Shown here: in pieces, positions 1 to 8,063 of the stretch
Numbering within the stretch: the first letter of the stretch is position 1
Layout: every line of letters starts with the position of its first letter
DNA from: Methylocystis iwaonis
Lineage (GTDB): Bacteria; Pseudomonadota; Alphaproteobacteria; Rhizobiales; Beijerinckiaceae
Direction of reading: 5' to 3'
Assembly (NCBI RefSeq): GCF_027925385.1
Contig: NZ_AP027142.1
Span: 2,772,001 to 2,836,000, forward strand
DNA length: 64,000 bases
Program-made: the position numbers and the translations under genes
The notes under the pieces: generated by a model
Told to the model about the DNA's origin: nothing
Seen by the model: only the letters and a program-made list of their open reading frames with translations
Database searches by the model: none

Positions 1-1344
1 GCCGGGAGACGGCGCGCCGAGCCCCGCGTTACCTTGGTTATGCTGGAGAAAATAGTCGGCGAGACAGTAGCCGTCGTACATCAGCGTATAGGCTTCGATG
101 TCCGAAAAGGCGTCGAGATCGGTTCTGATATTGGAAAGGGCGTAGATATGCCCATCGTTGAGACCGTTGCACTGGTCGACCGGCCCGGGCAGCGACGGAT
201 AGGCCGCATTTCCGGGGAAGTCGTCGCGCAGGTGGAAAAAGACGAAGCTCCCATCGCCGGGGCAATTGCGGAGATTGTCGTAGCACTCGGCGCGCACGCG
301 CGTGGCCAATATGTCGTTCGAGCGCGTGGCGACCGGCAACAGTTGAATGTCCGGCGTACGGTTCCCGTCCAACTGCCCGGAGGCGTCGCTGCAAATGATC
401 AGGTCGCATTTTTCAGAAAGCAGCGCCTCGACGCCCTGATTGTCGTAAACGCCGCCGTCGACCAGCTCGACCACAATCTCTTCGCCATTCGCTCCCTTCG
501 GATAGAGATCGTGGATTGCGAGCGGCGTAAATATCGCCGGCACGCAGGCCGAAGCGGCGACAGCCTCGGAAAGGCCGATCTGCGCCAGCTTCTTTTGCTG
601 CTCCGGCGTCAAACTGGGGTCCGAATAACTGATCCTTGGCAAGGGCTTGATCGTGCCGATCGGATTTGCCGAGGGGACCTCGCCCAGATCCGTCGCGGTG
701 AAAACCCATCGGCCGCCGGTATTCAGCGACGTCGCGTTGAGGTTGAGGATGGGAATCTTGAAATCCGATGTCGAATTATACTCCCGCACATTGAAGCCGG
801 GCTGCATCCAGGCTGGCGTGATCAGCAAATCCGACAGCGGAATTTTCTCGCCAGGGTTCTTCGCGAATCTGCTGTAAAAGCACTGTTCATATACTTCGGC
901 GATGCGGTCGCTTCTCGAATAATCATCCGAGAAAATCATCCTGGCGTTGGCGACGGGGTCGAGCAGCGCCTTTATTCTGACATTGGTCTGAACCGCCGCC
1001 AGAAATTCGCTTTCGATCTCGCCGACGAGGTCCACATAGTCCTGCGACGACGGCAAAATGGGTTCGCCATTCGGGCCGAGCGGCCTTTCCTCGAGCAGCT
1101 TCTTAAGCTTGAGATAATAGAATGCGCCGATGATCGAGCCGCCCGAAACGGTGGAGAGCACATCGACGCGCCGCAGCAAGTCGAGCTCGGCCAATCGCGC
1201 CAGGACGCCGATATGGAAGAGCGAGGCGCGGAAACCGCCGCCGGACAAGGCGAGTCCCAATTTCTGGCCGGGCGCAAGGCTCCATACGGTTGGGATATAG
1301 GCGCCGACACTCGGGACAATGGCTAGAATCCGCGCAGCAGTCAT
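1..1344 (-). CDS. Patatin-like phospholipase, partial (3' end outside window)
   Basis: Acyl hydrolase of the patatin family, probably acting on membrane lipids. The frame is open for 448 codons from an ATG at 1344 to the window edge, so the C-terminus is missing. Seen: a glycine-rich oxyanion loop SGGGFRAS (about residues 34-41), the nucleophile motif STVSGGS with likely catalytic Ser67, and the dyad aspartate in VDGGVYDNQG (Asp296), all in the family's order. There is no obvious N-terminal signal peptide. A GGAGG ribosome-binding site lies 5 nt before the start. The substrate is unknown. The antisense frames through this region lack these motifs. Confidence 0.8.
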   Translation of the reverse strand, partial: MTAARILAIVPSVGAYIPTVWSLAPGQKLGLALSGGGFRASLFHIGVLARLAELDLLRRVDVLSTVSGGSIIGAFYYLKLKKLLEERPLGPNGEPILPSSQDYVDLVGEIESEFLAAVQTNVRIKALLDPVANARMIFSDDYSRSDRIAEVYEQCFYSRFAKNPGEKIPLSDLLITPAWMQPGFNVREYNSTSDFKIPILNLNATSLNTGGRWVFTATDLGEVPSANPIGTIKPLPRISYSDPSLTPEQQKKLAQIGLSEAVAASACVPAIFTPLAIHDLYPKGANGEEIVVELVDGGVYDNQGVEALLSEKCDLIICSDASGQLDGNRTPDIQLLPVATRSNDILATRVRAECYDNLRNCPGDGSFVFFHLRDDFPGNAAYPSLPGPVDQCNGLNDGHIYALSNIRTDLDAFSDIEAYTLMYDGYCLADYFLQHNQGNAGLGAPSPG

Positions 1345-1464
1345 AAAAACCTCCATCACTGAAATATGAGACGGAAGATTAACGCTCGCGCGCGCGTTTT
1401 GACAACGGGTCTGCCTTTCTTATCGCGCCGAAAGCGAAGGCGCGGGCGTTATGCCATTGCGCTT

Positions 1465-1566
1465 GTCATTCCCGACGGGCCGAAGGCCCGATCGGGACTC
1501 CAGAGCCAAAATAGCCAGCTTTGCTCTGGATTCCCGATCGCTCGCTCCGCGAGCGTAGGGAATGAC
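1465..1566. repeat. Dispersed palindromic repeat, family B, copy 1
   Basis: About 100 bp of nested inverted repeats. It starts GTCATTCCCGACGGGCC, passes through CCAGAGC / GCTCTGG arms and ends in GGGAATGAC. A second near-full copy lies at 50095-50197 and fragments occur near 17875 and 10950. It is intergenic, between the patatin and helicase genes, and resembles the extragenic palindromes common in Hyphomicrobiales. Confidence 0.8.
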
Positions 1567-1585
1567 GGCGCTCTGGCTTCCTGCT

Positions 1586-2683
1586 TTACATCACCAACGT
1601 CAGCTTGTGCGCGGCGCGCGTGACGCCCGTATAGAGCCAGCGGGCGCGATGTTCGCGGAAGGCGAAAGACTCGTCGAAGAGGGTCACATTGTCCCATTGC
1701 GAGCCCTGTGACTTGTGCACGGTCAGCGCATAGCCGAAATCGAACTCGTCCGAATCCTTGCGCATCGCGTAAGGAATTTCGCCCTCGCCGCCGTCGAAGA
1801 ACTGCGGAATGACGGCGACGCGCTGGAATTTGCCCGTCTCGCCCTCCTCCGGCATGACGAGCATCCGTATTTTCCCGCGCCGCAGCGCGCCCGCGCTTTT
1901 CACCGTGAAGAGGGCGCCGTTGAGCAGGCCCTTCTTGCGGTTGTTGCGCAGGCAGACGAGCTTTTCGCCCGATTGCGGAAACTGCCCGGTGAAGCCGCGC
2001 AATTCGCGCAGCCGCCCGTTATAGGCGCGCCGCGTCTTGTTCATGCCCACCAGCACCTGATCGGCGCCGGTGACGAGCGCTGGATCGAGCCCTTCGCGCG
2101 AGACGACGCGCGTCTCGCCAAAGACGCCGCGCGTCGGCGTGCCGCCTTCGCGAATCGTCATCGACAGGCGGATGATGGGATTGTCGGAGGCTTGGCGATG
2201 CACCTCCGTCAGCATCACATCGGGCTCTGCCTCCGTGAAAAAGCCCCCGCCCTTCACCGGTGGCAATTGCGCCGGATCGCCGAGAACCAGCACCTTCTTG
2301 CCGAAGGAAAGCAGATCGCGCCCGAGCTCCTCGTCGACCATCGAGCATTCGTCGATGACGATAAGCTTTGCGCGCGCGGCGTCGCTTTCGTCGTTCAACA
2401 CAAAGGACGGCTCCTCGGTTTCGGAATCGGTCGCGCGATAGATGAGGCTGTGAATCGTGCGGGCGTCCTTGCAACCCTTGGAGCGCATCACCAGCGCGGC
2501 CTTGCCGGTGAAGGCGGCGAAGGCGACGTCGCCGTCGACATGTTCGGCAAGGTGAAGCGCGAGCGTCGATTTGCCCGTGCCGGCGTAGCCGAACAGGCGG
2601 AACACCTGCGGGCCGCGCGGCGTCGCGAGCCATTTCGCGACGCTGTTCAGCGCATTCTCCTGTTCGGGCGTCCAGACGGGCAT
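1586..2683 (-). CDS. RecD/Dda-like SF1 DNA helicase (ATP-dependent)
   Basis: Superfamily 1B helicase, likely a 5'-3' DNA-unwinding ATPase. Motifs appear in canonical order over 365 residues: Walker A GYAGTGKST, Walker B VIDECSMVD, motif III GDPAQLPPV, motif IV LTEVHRQ, motif V GYALTVHKSQGSQWD and motif VI RWLYTGVTRA near the C-terminus. It lacks the N-terminal domain of RecD/RecD2 and has no RecB or RecC neighbour, so it is a stand-alone RecD-like helicase rather than a RecBCD subunit. It starts at ATG 2683 with only a weak ribosome-binding site. Its role is not shown by neighbours; repair or replication restart is an inference. Confidence 0.88.
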   Translation of the reverse strand: MPVWTPEQENALNSVAKWLATPRGPQVFRLFGYAGTGKSTLALHLAEHVDGDVAFAAFTGKAALVMRSKGCKDARTIHSLIYRATDSETEEPSFVLNDESDAARAKLIVIDECSMVDEELGRDLLSFGKKVLVLGDPAQLPPVKGGGFFTEAEPDVMLTEVHRQASDNPIIRLSMTIREGGTPTRGVFGETRVVSREGLDPALVTGADQVLVGMNKTRRAYNGRLRELRGFTGQFPQSGEKLVCLRNNRKKGLLNGALFTVKSAGALRRGKIRMLVMPEEGETGKFQRVAVIPQFFDGGEGEIPYAMRKDSDEFDFGYALTVHKSQGSQWDNVTLFDESFAFREHRARWLYTGVTRAAHKLTLVM

Positions 2684-2801
2684 GGGTTCTTACGGCTAGA
2701 ATCGGGGACGTGCACGATGCCGGAGACGGCTCCGCCTCACAAGCCGGTCCGCGCGCGCATCAGAGCTCCGAATTCGGGTTAACGAGCAAACGTGTTCCCG
2801 C

Positions 2802-2939
2802 GTCATGGCCGCGCTTGTCGCGGCCATCCACGCCGCGCCGACGCAGAAAAGCTGAGAGCATAAGCTGAACAACGCCGCTTCTCCTCCCCGCGTGTCGCAA
2901 TGTCTTGGCGTGGATGCCCGCGACAAGCGCGGGCATGAC
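2802..2939. repeat. MITE-like element with 33-bp terminal inverted repeats (family A)
   Basis: A left arm (2802-2834, beginning GTCATGGCCGCGCTTGTCGC) and right arm (2907-2939) are inverted copies with about two mismatches, separated by about 70 bp. Each arm is itself partly palindromic. The same architecture recurs at 6741-6939, and a single arm occurs at 17902-17934. Nothing else is visible in the 2684-2977 gap. Confidence 0.8.
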
Positions 2940-2977
2940 GCTGGTGCGTAACCTGGATTCCGAGCCTGGCGTGCGCA

Positions 2978-3367
2978 TCACGCAGCAAGGCCGCCGAGGA
3001 GCAGCACGGCTCCGAGAAGTGCCGAAACAAGCGCGTAAACGGGCAGCTTCTCCTTGAACTGCATCCAGTCGACCGATCTGCGCAAAAAGCCGGTTGGCAG
3101 GAACATCGTCGCAAGCCCGCTGAAGAGGCCGATCCAGCCAAGCGCCGAGACCAGCGCCTCCAGCCATCCGCCCCAGCGGTTATGGGCCGAGATGACAGCC
3201 AGGCCGAAGACGAGGCGGAGCACGCCGATCATCGATTCGAAGACGGGATCGTGGGAGATGCGCTCGATCAGCCCCACCGCGGCTTCGCGGCGGAAGTAAA
3301 GCCACGCTGCCGCAAACAGCGCATAGGCGCCGATGAATTTGGCGAAAAAGGCCGTCAGCGGCGTCAT
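2978..3367 (-). CDS. Small polytopic membrane protein, function unknown
   Basis: 129 residues starting MTPLTAFFAK at ATG 3367, preceded by a GGAGAGG ribosome-binding site. About four hydrophobic segments can be seen (roughly residues 6-24, 47-62, 70-92 and 108-128), joined by short charged loops, so an inner-membrane protein is likely. It follows hemN by 44 nt on the same strand and may be cotranscribed. I do not recognise the family; no enzymatic motif is visible. Longer in-frame extensions upstream are Arg-rich and overlap hemN's end, so this internal start is preferred. Confidence 0.65.
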   Translation of the reverse strand: MTPLTAFFAKFIGAYALFAAAWLYFRREAAVGLIERISHDPVFESMIGVLRLVFGLAVISAHNRWGGWLEALVSALGWIGLFSGLATMFLPTGFLRRSVDWMQFKEKLPVYALVSALLGAVLLLGGLAA

Positions 3368-3411
3368 GCGCCTCTCCAGACAGCCCCCTGCCCGGCACTG
3401 CTTTTCGTAGA

Positions 3412-4758
3412 TTAGACGGCCGCGGAATGACGCGCCGCGCCGGCCTCCAGATAGGCGTCGAAAGCCGCAGCGGCAAGGCGCACAAACGGCCGCCCACGCT
3501 CGGTGACGCTCACGCGCCGGTCGCGCAGCGCCACCACGCCATCGCGCTCCAGCCCGCTCAAGGATAGGCGCGCCTGGTCGAAGGCGTCGACCGCGAAGCC
3601 ATGCTCCAGTGCGATGGCGCCGAAATCGACGGCAAAGTCGCACATCAGCCGCTCGATGATCTCGCTGCGCGCCAAATCGTCGACGGAAAAGGCGAGGCCG
3701 CGCGTGACCGGGAATCGATCCGCCTCCACAGCGCGCCGCCAGCCCGCAAGATCCGTGGCGTTGCCGACGAAGCCCTGCGGCAGACGGCCGATCGAGGAAA
3801 CGCCGAAGGGCAGCAGAGCGGTTGCGCTGTCGATCGTATAGCCCTGGAAGTTGCGGCGCATGCGCCCCTGCCGCGCTGCGACGGCCAGCGGATCGTTTGG
3901 GCGCGCGAAGTGATCGAGGCCGATCGCCTCATAGCCCGCGCGCTCCAACGCCCGACGCACCGCCGCCGCCTGCGCGAGGCGTTCGGCTGCGCCGGGCAGC
4001 GCGGCGGCGTCGATAAGCTTCTGGTTCGCCTTGAACCAGGGCACATGCGCATAGCCGAAAACCGCAAGGCGCTGCGGATCGAGCGAAGCCGCCATGGAGG
4101 CCGTGCGCTCGACGTCCGCGACGCTCTGCAGCGGCAGGCCATACATCAGATCGAGATTGATCGCGCTGACGCCCACGCCGCGCATCATGGCGACGGCGCG
4201 CTCCACGATCTCGAAGGGCTGCACCCGGCCGGCCGCTTCCTGAACATGGGCGTTCAGATCCTGCACGCCGAAGGAGACGCGGTTGACGCCCGCCCGCGCC
4301 AGCGCCTCTGCCATTTCAGGCTCGAGGAGGCGCGGGTCGAGCTCGATCGCATGTTCCGTCTCGTGGGTGACGTCGAAGAGGTCGCGCAGGCGCTCGATAA
4401 TCTCGCCAAAGCGCGCGGGCCCCAAAATGCCCGGCGTGCCGCCGCCCCAATGGATGCTCGCCACGCTGCGCGCGCTTGTCGCGCGGGCGGTCATCTCGAC
4501 CTCGCGCAGCAGTGTTTCCTTATAGGCGGTGAGCGGCGCCTCCTGCCGAACCGCCTTGGTGTGGCAGCCGCAATAGGCGCAGATCTCCCGGCAAAACGGC
4601 ACATGGAAGTAAAGCGACAGCGTCGCGTGCGGATCGAGGGCGCCGAGCCAGTCGCGCATCTCGACGTCGCCGATCTCCTTTACGAAATGCGGCGCGGTCG
4701 GATAGCTCGTGTAGCGAGGCGCGGAGCGTTCGGCGAGCGCGAGTGCGGCCGGGTCCAT
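3412..4758 (-). CDS. hemN: Oxygen-independent coproporphyrinogen III oxidase (radical SAM)
   Basis: Decarboxylates coproporphyrinogen III to protoporphyrinogen IX without O2, in cytoplasmic heme biosynthesis. The 448 residues match family length. Seen: the cluster motif CREICAYCGC (Cys56, Cys60, Cys63, plus the extra Cys65 of true HemN), the GGGTP S-adenosylmethionine motif, and the N-terminal RYTSYPTAPHF segment typical of HemN rather than HemW. It starts at ATG 4758 after an AGGAG. The 241 bp upstream show no clear FNR box (TTGAT-N4-ATCAA), although oxygen control would be usual for this gene. Confidence 0.95.
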   Translation of the reverse strand: MDPAALALAERSAPRYTSYPTAPHFVKEIGDVEMRDWLGALDPHATLSLYFHVPFCREICAYCGCHTKAVRQEAPLTAYKETLLREVEMTARATSARSVASIHWGGGTPGILGPARFGEIIERLRDLFDVTHETEHAIELDPRLLEPEMAEALARAGVNRVSFGVQDLNAHVQEAAGRVQPFEIVERAVAMMRGVGVSAINLDLMYGLPLQSVADVERTASMAASLDPQRLAVFGYAHVPWFKANQKLIDAAALPGAAERLAQAAAVRRALERAGYEAIGLDHFARPNDPLAVAARQGRMRRNFQGYTIDSATALLPFGVSSIGRLPQGFVGNATDLAGWRRAVEADRFPVTRGLAFSVDDLARSEIIERLMCDFAVDFGAIALEHGFAVDAFDQARLSLSGLERDGVVALRDRRVSVTERGRPFVRLAAAAFDAYLEAGAARHSAAV

Positions 4759-4999
4759 GAGGCGGGGAACTCCTGGGGGACGAAATTCTCGTAATTTTAT
4801 CCCGATCGACCGCGCTGCGCAAAAGCCCCCGCCTGCTACAGATTACCGCGCCTCATCTAAGTTGGCGGAATCTGAGCAGGACGTGCGTTGGCGCATGATT
4901 GCTCAGCCGAATTGCTGCGAAAACGGCCGCAGACGCCTTGGCCCGGGCGCGTGAAAAGGGCAGACTGCACGCGATTCACCCACTCTGGAGCATGCGTCG

Positions 5000-5368
5000 A
5001 TGTCGACCTCTTCCCCGCGCGCGGATAAGCTGCGGCGCCTCGGCCTGGCCGCGGCCCTGTTCGCCGCTTTGCCGCTCGCCAACGCCGTCGCCGCCGGCGA
5101 CACGGCAGGCCGCTACGGCATTCTGCGTGACGATAAGGACACCGGCTGCATGCTGACCTTGATGGGCGGCGGCAGAGCGCAACTGGCCCCCGCCTGCCGC
5201 GACAATGGCATTGTGGTTTTCGACCCCGTGCGGTGGTCGCTCGACCGTGGCCGCCTCGTGCTCGTCGCGCGCAAGGGCCACAAGGCCCATTTCGAACGCG
5301 ACAGCGCCAGCATCTGGCGGCGCGATCCGGCCGAGGGCAAATCCTCGCTCGCCTTCAAGCCGATCTGA
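5000..5368 (+). CDS. Secreted AprI/Inh-like protease inhibitor domain protein
   Basis: 122 residues. An Arg/Lys-rich start, a hydrophobic stretch (about residues 14-30) and an Ala-X-Ala site suggest a Sec signal peptide. The mature part has the Inh-type pattern: a GRY strand, a Cys in GCMLTL, a second Cys in APACRD that would form a disulfide, then VRWSLDRGRLVL. Inh proteins are periplasmic inhibitors of metalloproteases; no protease gene is nearby, so the partner is unknown. A strong hairpin terminator follows within 10 nt, so the gene is monocistronic. The family call is from the pattern alone. Confidence 0.6.
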   Translation: MSTSSPRADKLRRLGLAAALFAALPLANAVAAGDTAGRYGILRDDKDTGCMLTLMGGGRAQLAPACRDNGIVVFDPVRWSLDRGRLVLVARKGHKAHFERDSASIWRRDPAEGKSSLAFKPI

Positions 5369-5377
5369 AAAAAGGAA

Positions 5378-5405
5378 GCCTCCCGGATCGCTCCGGGAGG
5401 CTCTT
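5378..5405 (+). terminator. Rho-independent terminator
   Basis: Perfect 10-bp stem GCCTCCCGGA / TCCGGGAGGC with a TCGC loop (5378-5401), followed by TCTTTG, nine bases after the stop codon of the inhibitor-like gene. Confidence 0.85.
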
Positions 5406-5513
5406 TGTCCGCCGCCGCGCGAGAGGGGTGCGGGGGTGGGCGGCGGAAACTCGGAAAGCACGCGGGACGCAACAAAACCCGGGGAGGACGGGTCGGAGGA
5501 GATTAAGAGAGCG

Positions 5514-5867
5514 CTAATCGCAGACCTGGGCCCTGCGATAGCCGACGACATTGCCCCAGCCGTCCACGACCGGGCGATCGACGGGGTAACAGTCGCCGCC
5601 ATAATAGCCGCCGTAGCCGGTCCCATATTGGGGCTGACTCATCGCGCCGGCGGCGACGCCGAGCGCCAGACCGCCGATCGCGGCGGCGGCGGCCGCGCCG
5701 CCATTGTCCCAACCGCCATGATGATGTCGCCAGCCGCCATGATGCCCCCAGCCGTAGCCGCCATGCCAGCCCCAGCCATCGGCGGCGGCGGCGGGCGAGG
5801 CGGCGCCCGCGCCGAGCAATCCGGCCAAAACAGTGAGAGCGATTGTCTTTCTGACATTCAGGCGCAT
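5514..5867 (-). CDS. Secreted Gly/His/Trp-rich small protein
   Basis: 117 residues from ATG 5867, with GGAG upstream. Residues 1-29 form a classic signal peptide (MRLNVRKT, hydrophobic core, Ala-rich cleavage site). The mature N-terminus is a low-complexity stretch of Gly, His and Trp (about 30-57), followed by an Ala/Gly-rich hydrophobic segment (57-76) resembling a glycine-zipper, then a Tyr/Gly segment. Two cysteines (about 92 and 116) could pair in the tail. It is divergent from the response regulator at 6036. The function is unknown; envelope stress or metal binding through the His cluster is speculation. The first bases of its coding region and upstream DNA recur as a relic at 7929-8010. 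Confidence 0.7.
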   Translation of the reverse strand: MRLNVRKTIALTVLAGLLGAGAASPAAAADGWGWHGGYGWGHHGGWRHHHGGWDNGGAAAAAAIGGLALGVAAGAMSQPQYGTGYGGYYGGDCYPVDRPVVDGWGNVVGYRRAQVCD

Positions 5868-5972
5868 CGGAGGCTCCCTTGGATCGAGGCTTTCCCTCGG
5901 CCTCATGAAGCGACTATCGCGCCGCGCGCCTGAACCGAAGGTGTCCACGCCGTTCAGCTTCCAGTCAGCTTT

Positions 5973-6001
5973 TTGCGCATAGCCCTGGTTGCGCTTATTA
6001 T
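5973..6001 (+). promoter_or_regulatory. Putative sigma-70 promoter of the response regulator gene
   Basis: TTGCGC (5973-5978), a 17-bp spacer, then TATTAT (5996-6001), 35 bp before the TTG start at 6036. Spacing and boxes are close to consensus and it lies in the divergent intergenic region. Confidence 0.5.
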
Positions 6002-6035
6002 ATTGCCAAACTCGTGGTAGGCGGGGAGAGGCCGA

Positions 6036-6689
6036 TTGACCGCCGGAAAGCAGATACGCCTGATGATCGCCGAGGATCAGAGCGTGATCCGTAAGGCGCT
6101 GGCGGCGCTCCTGGCGCTCGAGGAGGATATTGCGGTCGTCGCCACGGCCGCGGACGGCGCGCAGGCGGTCAGCGCCGCCCTCGCCTATGCGCCCGACGTC
6201 ATCCTGATGGACCTCAAAATGCCGCGCATGGACGGCATCGCCGCGACGCGCGCCATTTTGGCGAAATCGCCGTCGATCCGCGTCATCATGCTCACGACCT
6301 TCGACGCCGACGAGCTTGTCTTCGAGGCGGTGTCGGCCGGCGCGCAAGGCTATTTGCTGAAGGACGCCGAAGAGGCCGAAATCCTCTCCGCCATCCGCGC
6401 GGCGGCGCGCGGCGAGCCGCGCCTGTCGCCCAGCGTCGCAGCAAAGATTCTCACCGAGTTTCGCCGCGTCAGAACGCCGAGCAAATTATCGTTCGAAGAC
6501 GAGGAGCCGCTCACCGAACGCGAGAAGGACGTCCTCAACCACGTCGCCGCCGGCAAGGGCAATCGCGAAATCGCGCGCGATATGGGCCTCGCGGAAGGCA
6601 CGGTGAAGAACCACGTCTCGACCATTCTCGCCAAGCTGCATTTGCGTAGCCGGACAGAGCTGGCGATACGGGCGCTGTCGGAAAGGTAG
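6036..6689 (+). CDS. LuxR/NarL-family response regulator (orphan)
   Basis: 217 residues with a receiver domain (about 6-122) and a LuxR helix-turn-helix (about 155-212). Seen: acidic pocket Glu13-Asp14, phospho-acceptor Asp59 in LMDLKMPRMDG, Thr87 and Lys109, then the HTH signature LTEREKDVLNHVAAGKGNRE. It starts at a TTG, supported by a GGGGAGAGG ribosome-binding site immediately upstream. No histidine kinase lies next to it, so the input is unknown. The divergent partner is the Gly/His-rich secreted gene, a possible target. A degraded copy of its last 17 codons sits at 8009-8062. Confidence 0.92.
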   Translation: MTAGKQIRLMIAEDQSVIRKALAALLALEEDIAVVATAADGAQAVSAALAYAPDVILMDLKMPRMDGIAATRAILAKSPSIRVIMLTTFDADELVFEAVSAGAQGYLLKDAEEAEILSAIRAAARGEPRLSPSVAAKILTEFRRVRTPSKLSFEDEEPLTEREKDVLNHVAAGKGNREIARDMGLAEGTVKNHVSTILAKLHLRSRTELAIRALSER

Positions 6690-6740
6690 CTGCTAATATT
6701 TCGCTAAGCGGGTCTAAGGGAATCACACATTTCGGGGACC

Positions 6741-6939
6741 GTCATGGCCGGGCTTGTCCCGGCCACCCACGCCGGCGGGCACAGACCAACAGGACGCGTT
6801 ATCGCTAGGGATGAAGTTCAGCGCGGGCTTTGCGATGCTCCCTGTCCTGCTAGCCGACGCAAATGTTCCATGATCGACCTATGCCCAGCGTTAGCCGCCG
6901 TTGCGCGGCGTGGGTGGTCGGGACAAGCCCGGCCATGAC
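6741..6939. repeat. MITE-like element with 33-bp terminal inverted repeats (family A)
   Basis: Left arm 6741-6773 and right arm 6907-6939 are inverted copies with one mismatch, flanking about 133 bp of unrelated sequence. The arms match those at 2802-2939, but the interior differs. This accounts for most of the 409-bp gap between the response regulator and the methyltransferase. The rest of the gap (6940-7098) shows only an AT-rich stretch just before the methyltransferase, probably its promoter. Confidence 0.8.
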
Positions 6940-7098
6940 GAGGGCCGCGACATGAATGTATGCATGCGTTACGCTGAGCAGGAATGCTAGGAAAGATGCG
7001 CGATGGGCCAGTGGCAAACATCGTCGCCCGGCTGCGCCATTCGCGGTTTTGCTTATCCTTGCAGTTTTAAATCATAAATTCGTCTAATGGAGCGCCTT

Positions 7099-7821
7099 AT
7101 GAGCAACGGCTGGGAAGAATCGGCGAGCGCGTGGATCGCGGCGCAAGGTGAACGCGGCGATTTTGGACGCGAGCATGTGCTCGATCCTGTGATCATGGAG
7201 CGGGTATCCGGAAAGCTTTTCGAGCGCGCGCTCGACGTGGGGTGCGGCGAAGGACGCTTTTGCCGCGCGCTCAAATTAAAAGGTATCCATGTGGTGGGAA
7301 TCGACCCCACCGAAGAATTGATTTCTCATGCGCGTCAGCGCGACCCTGATGGCGATTACCGCATCGGCGGAGCGGAGAGCCTGCCATTCGCCGCCGAAAG
7401 CTTCGACCTCGTCGTCAGTTATTTGACGCTACTCGACATAGATGACTTCCGCGCGGCGCTGGCGGAAATGACGCGTGTGCTAAAGCCCGGCGGGACTCTA
7501 CTCATCGCCAATCTAAACAGCTTCATCACGTCGTGTTCGAGCGGCTGGATAACAGATCAGGACGGAAACTGTCTTTATTACCCGGTCGATCGCTACCTGG
7601 AGGAGTTCCCCGAGTGGGTCGAGTGGTCAGGCATTCGCGTCAAAAACTGGCATCGACCATTAGCCTCGTATATGAAAGAACTGCTTGCGCAGGGCCTTAC
7701 GCTGACTTTCTTCGATGAACCGCAGCCGCAGTCGCGAGACGACCCTGAACGGGAGGCAAGATATCGCCGCGCGCCTTGGTTTCTCGTGATGGAATGGCGG
7801 CTTCCGCAAAACTCCCCTTAG
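7099..7821 (+). CDS. Class I SAM-dependent methyltransferase
   Basis: 240 residues from ATG 7099, which has a well-placed GGAG (7089-7092); an ATG 12 nt upstream is less well supported. Motif I LDVGCGEGRFC, motif II VVGIDPTEELI, motif III ESFDLVVSYLTLLDI and the post-motif LKPGGTLLIANLN identify a UbiE/Methyltransf_11-type fold. The C-terminal half (FPEWVEWSGIRVKNWHRPL) resembles small-molecule methyltransferases of accessory regions. The substrate is unknown. The flanking DNA is repeat-rich and its codon use looks less GC-biased than its neighbours, suggesting acquisition. Confidence 0.8.
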   Translation: MSNGWEESASAWIAAQGERGDFGREHVLDPVIMERVSGKLFERALDVGCGEGRFCRALKLKGIHVVGIDPTEELISHARQRDPDGDYRIGGAESLPFAAESFDLVVSYLTLLDIDDFRAALAEMTRVLKPGGTLLIANLNSFITSCSSGWITDQDGNCLYYPVDRYLEEFPEWVEWSGIRVKNWHRPLASYMKELLAQGLTLTFFDEPQPQSRDDPEREARYRRAPWFLVMEWRLPQNSP

Positions 7822-7895
7822 GGTCTGGGGGGATCGGATGCACGAGCGCGGCGACTTACCGTGCAGGAGCTTGCCAATCTTACCTGATCCAGTGA

Positions 7896-7930
7896 TTTTA
7901 ATTGGGTAGCGCTTCGATACAGTTCGGCTT
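7896..7930 (+). repeat. 35-bp repeat, copy 1 (partner at 9949-9983)
   Basis: TTTTAATTGGGTAGCGCTTC and the following bases match 9949-9983 with about six to seven differences. Both copies lie immediately downstream of an accessory gene. Confidence 0.5.
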
Positions 7931-8062
7931 TCTGACATTCAGGCGCATCGGAAGCTCCTTGGATCGTGCTTTCCCTCGGCCTCATAAAGCCACTATCTTG
8001 CGGCGCGCTTGCATTTGCGCACCCGGACAGAGCGGGCGATACAGGCGCTATCGCAACGGTAA
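7929..8062 (+). pseudogene. Fused relic of the 5.8-6.7 kb locus (response-regulator 3' end)
   Basis: Bases 7929-8010 match 5848-5931 at roughly 90% (the 5' end of the Gly/His-rich gene and its upstream DNA). Bases 8011-8062 match 6638-6688, the last codons of the response regulator, at about 84%. Translated, 8009-8062 reads LHLRTRTERAIQALSQR and stops, against LHLRSRTELAIRALSER in the intact gene. The two pieces are normally about 700 bp apart, so the relic is a duplicated locus with an internal deletion. The LysE start codon follows the relic stop by one base. Confidence 0.75.
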
Positions 8063-8063
8063 T

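Noticed and set aside
4759..4999. FNR-controlled promoter of hemN
   Set aside because: No TTGAT-N4-ATCAA-like palindrome could be found in the gap, so no site is annotated.
6744..6938. 64-codon frame with MAGLVPATHA start
   Set aside because: It is the translation of the family A inverted-repeat element; such frames are recurrent false genes in this order.
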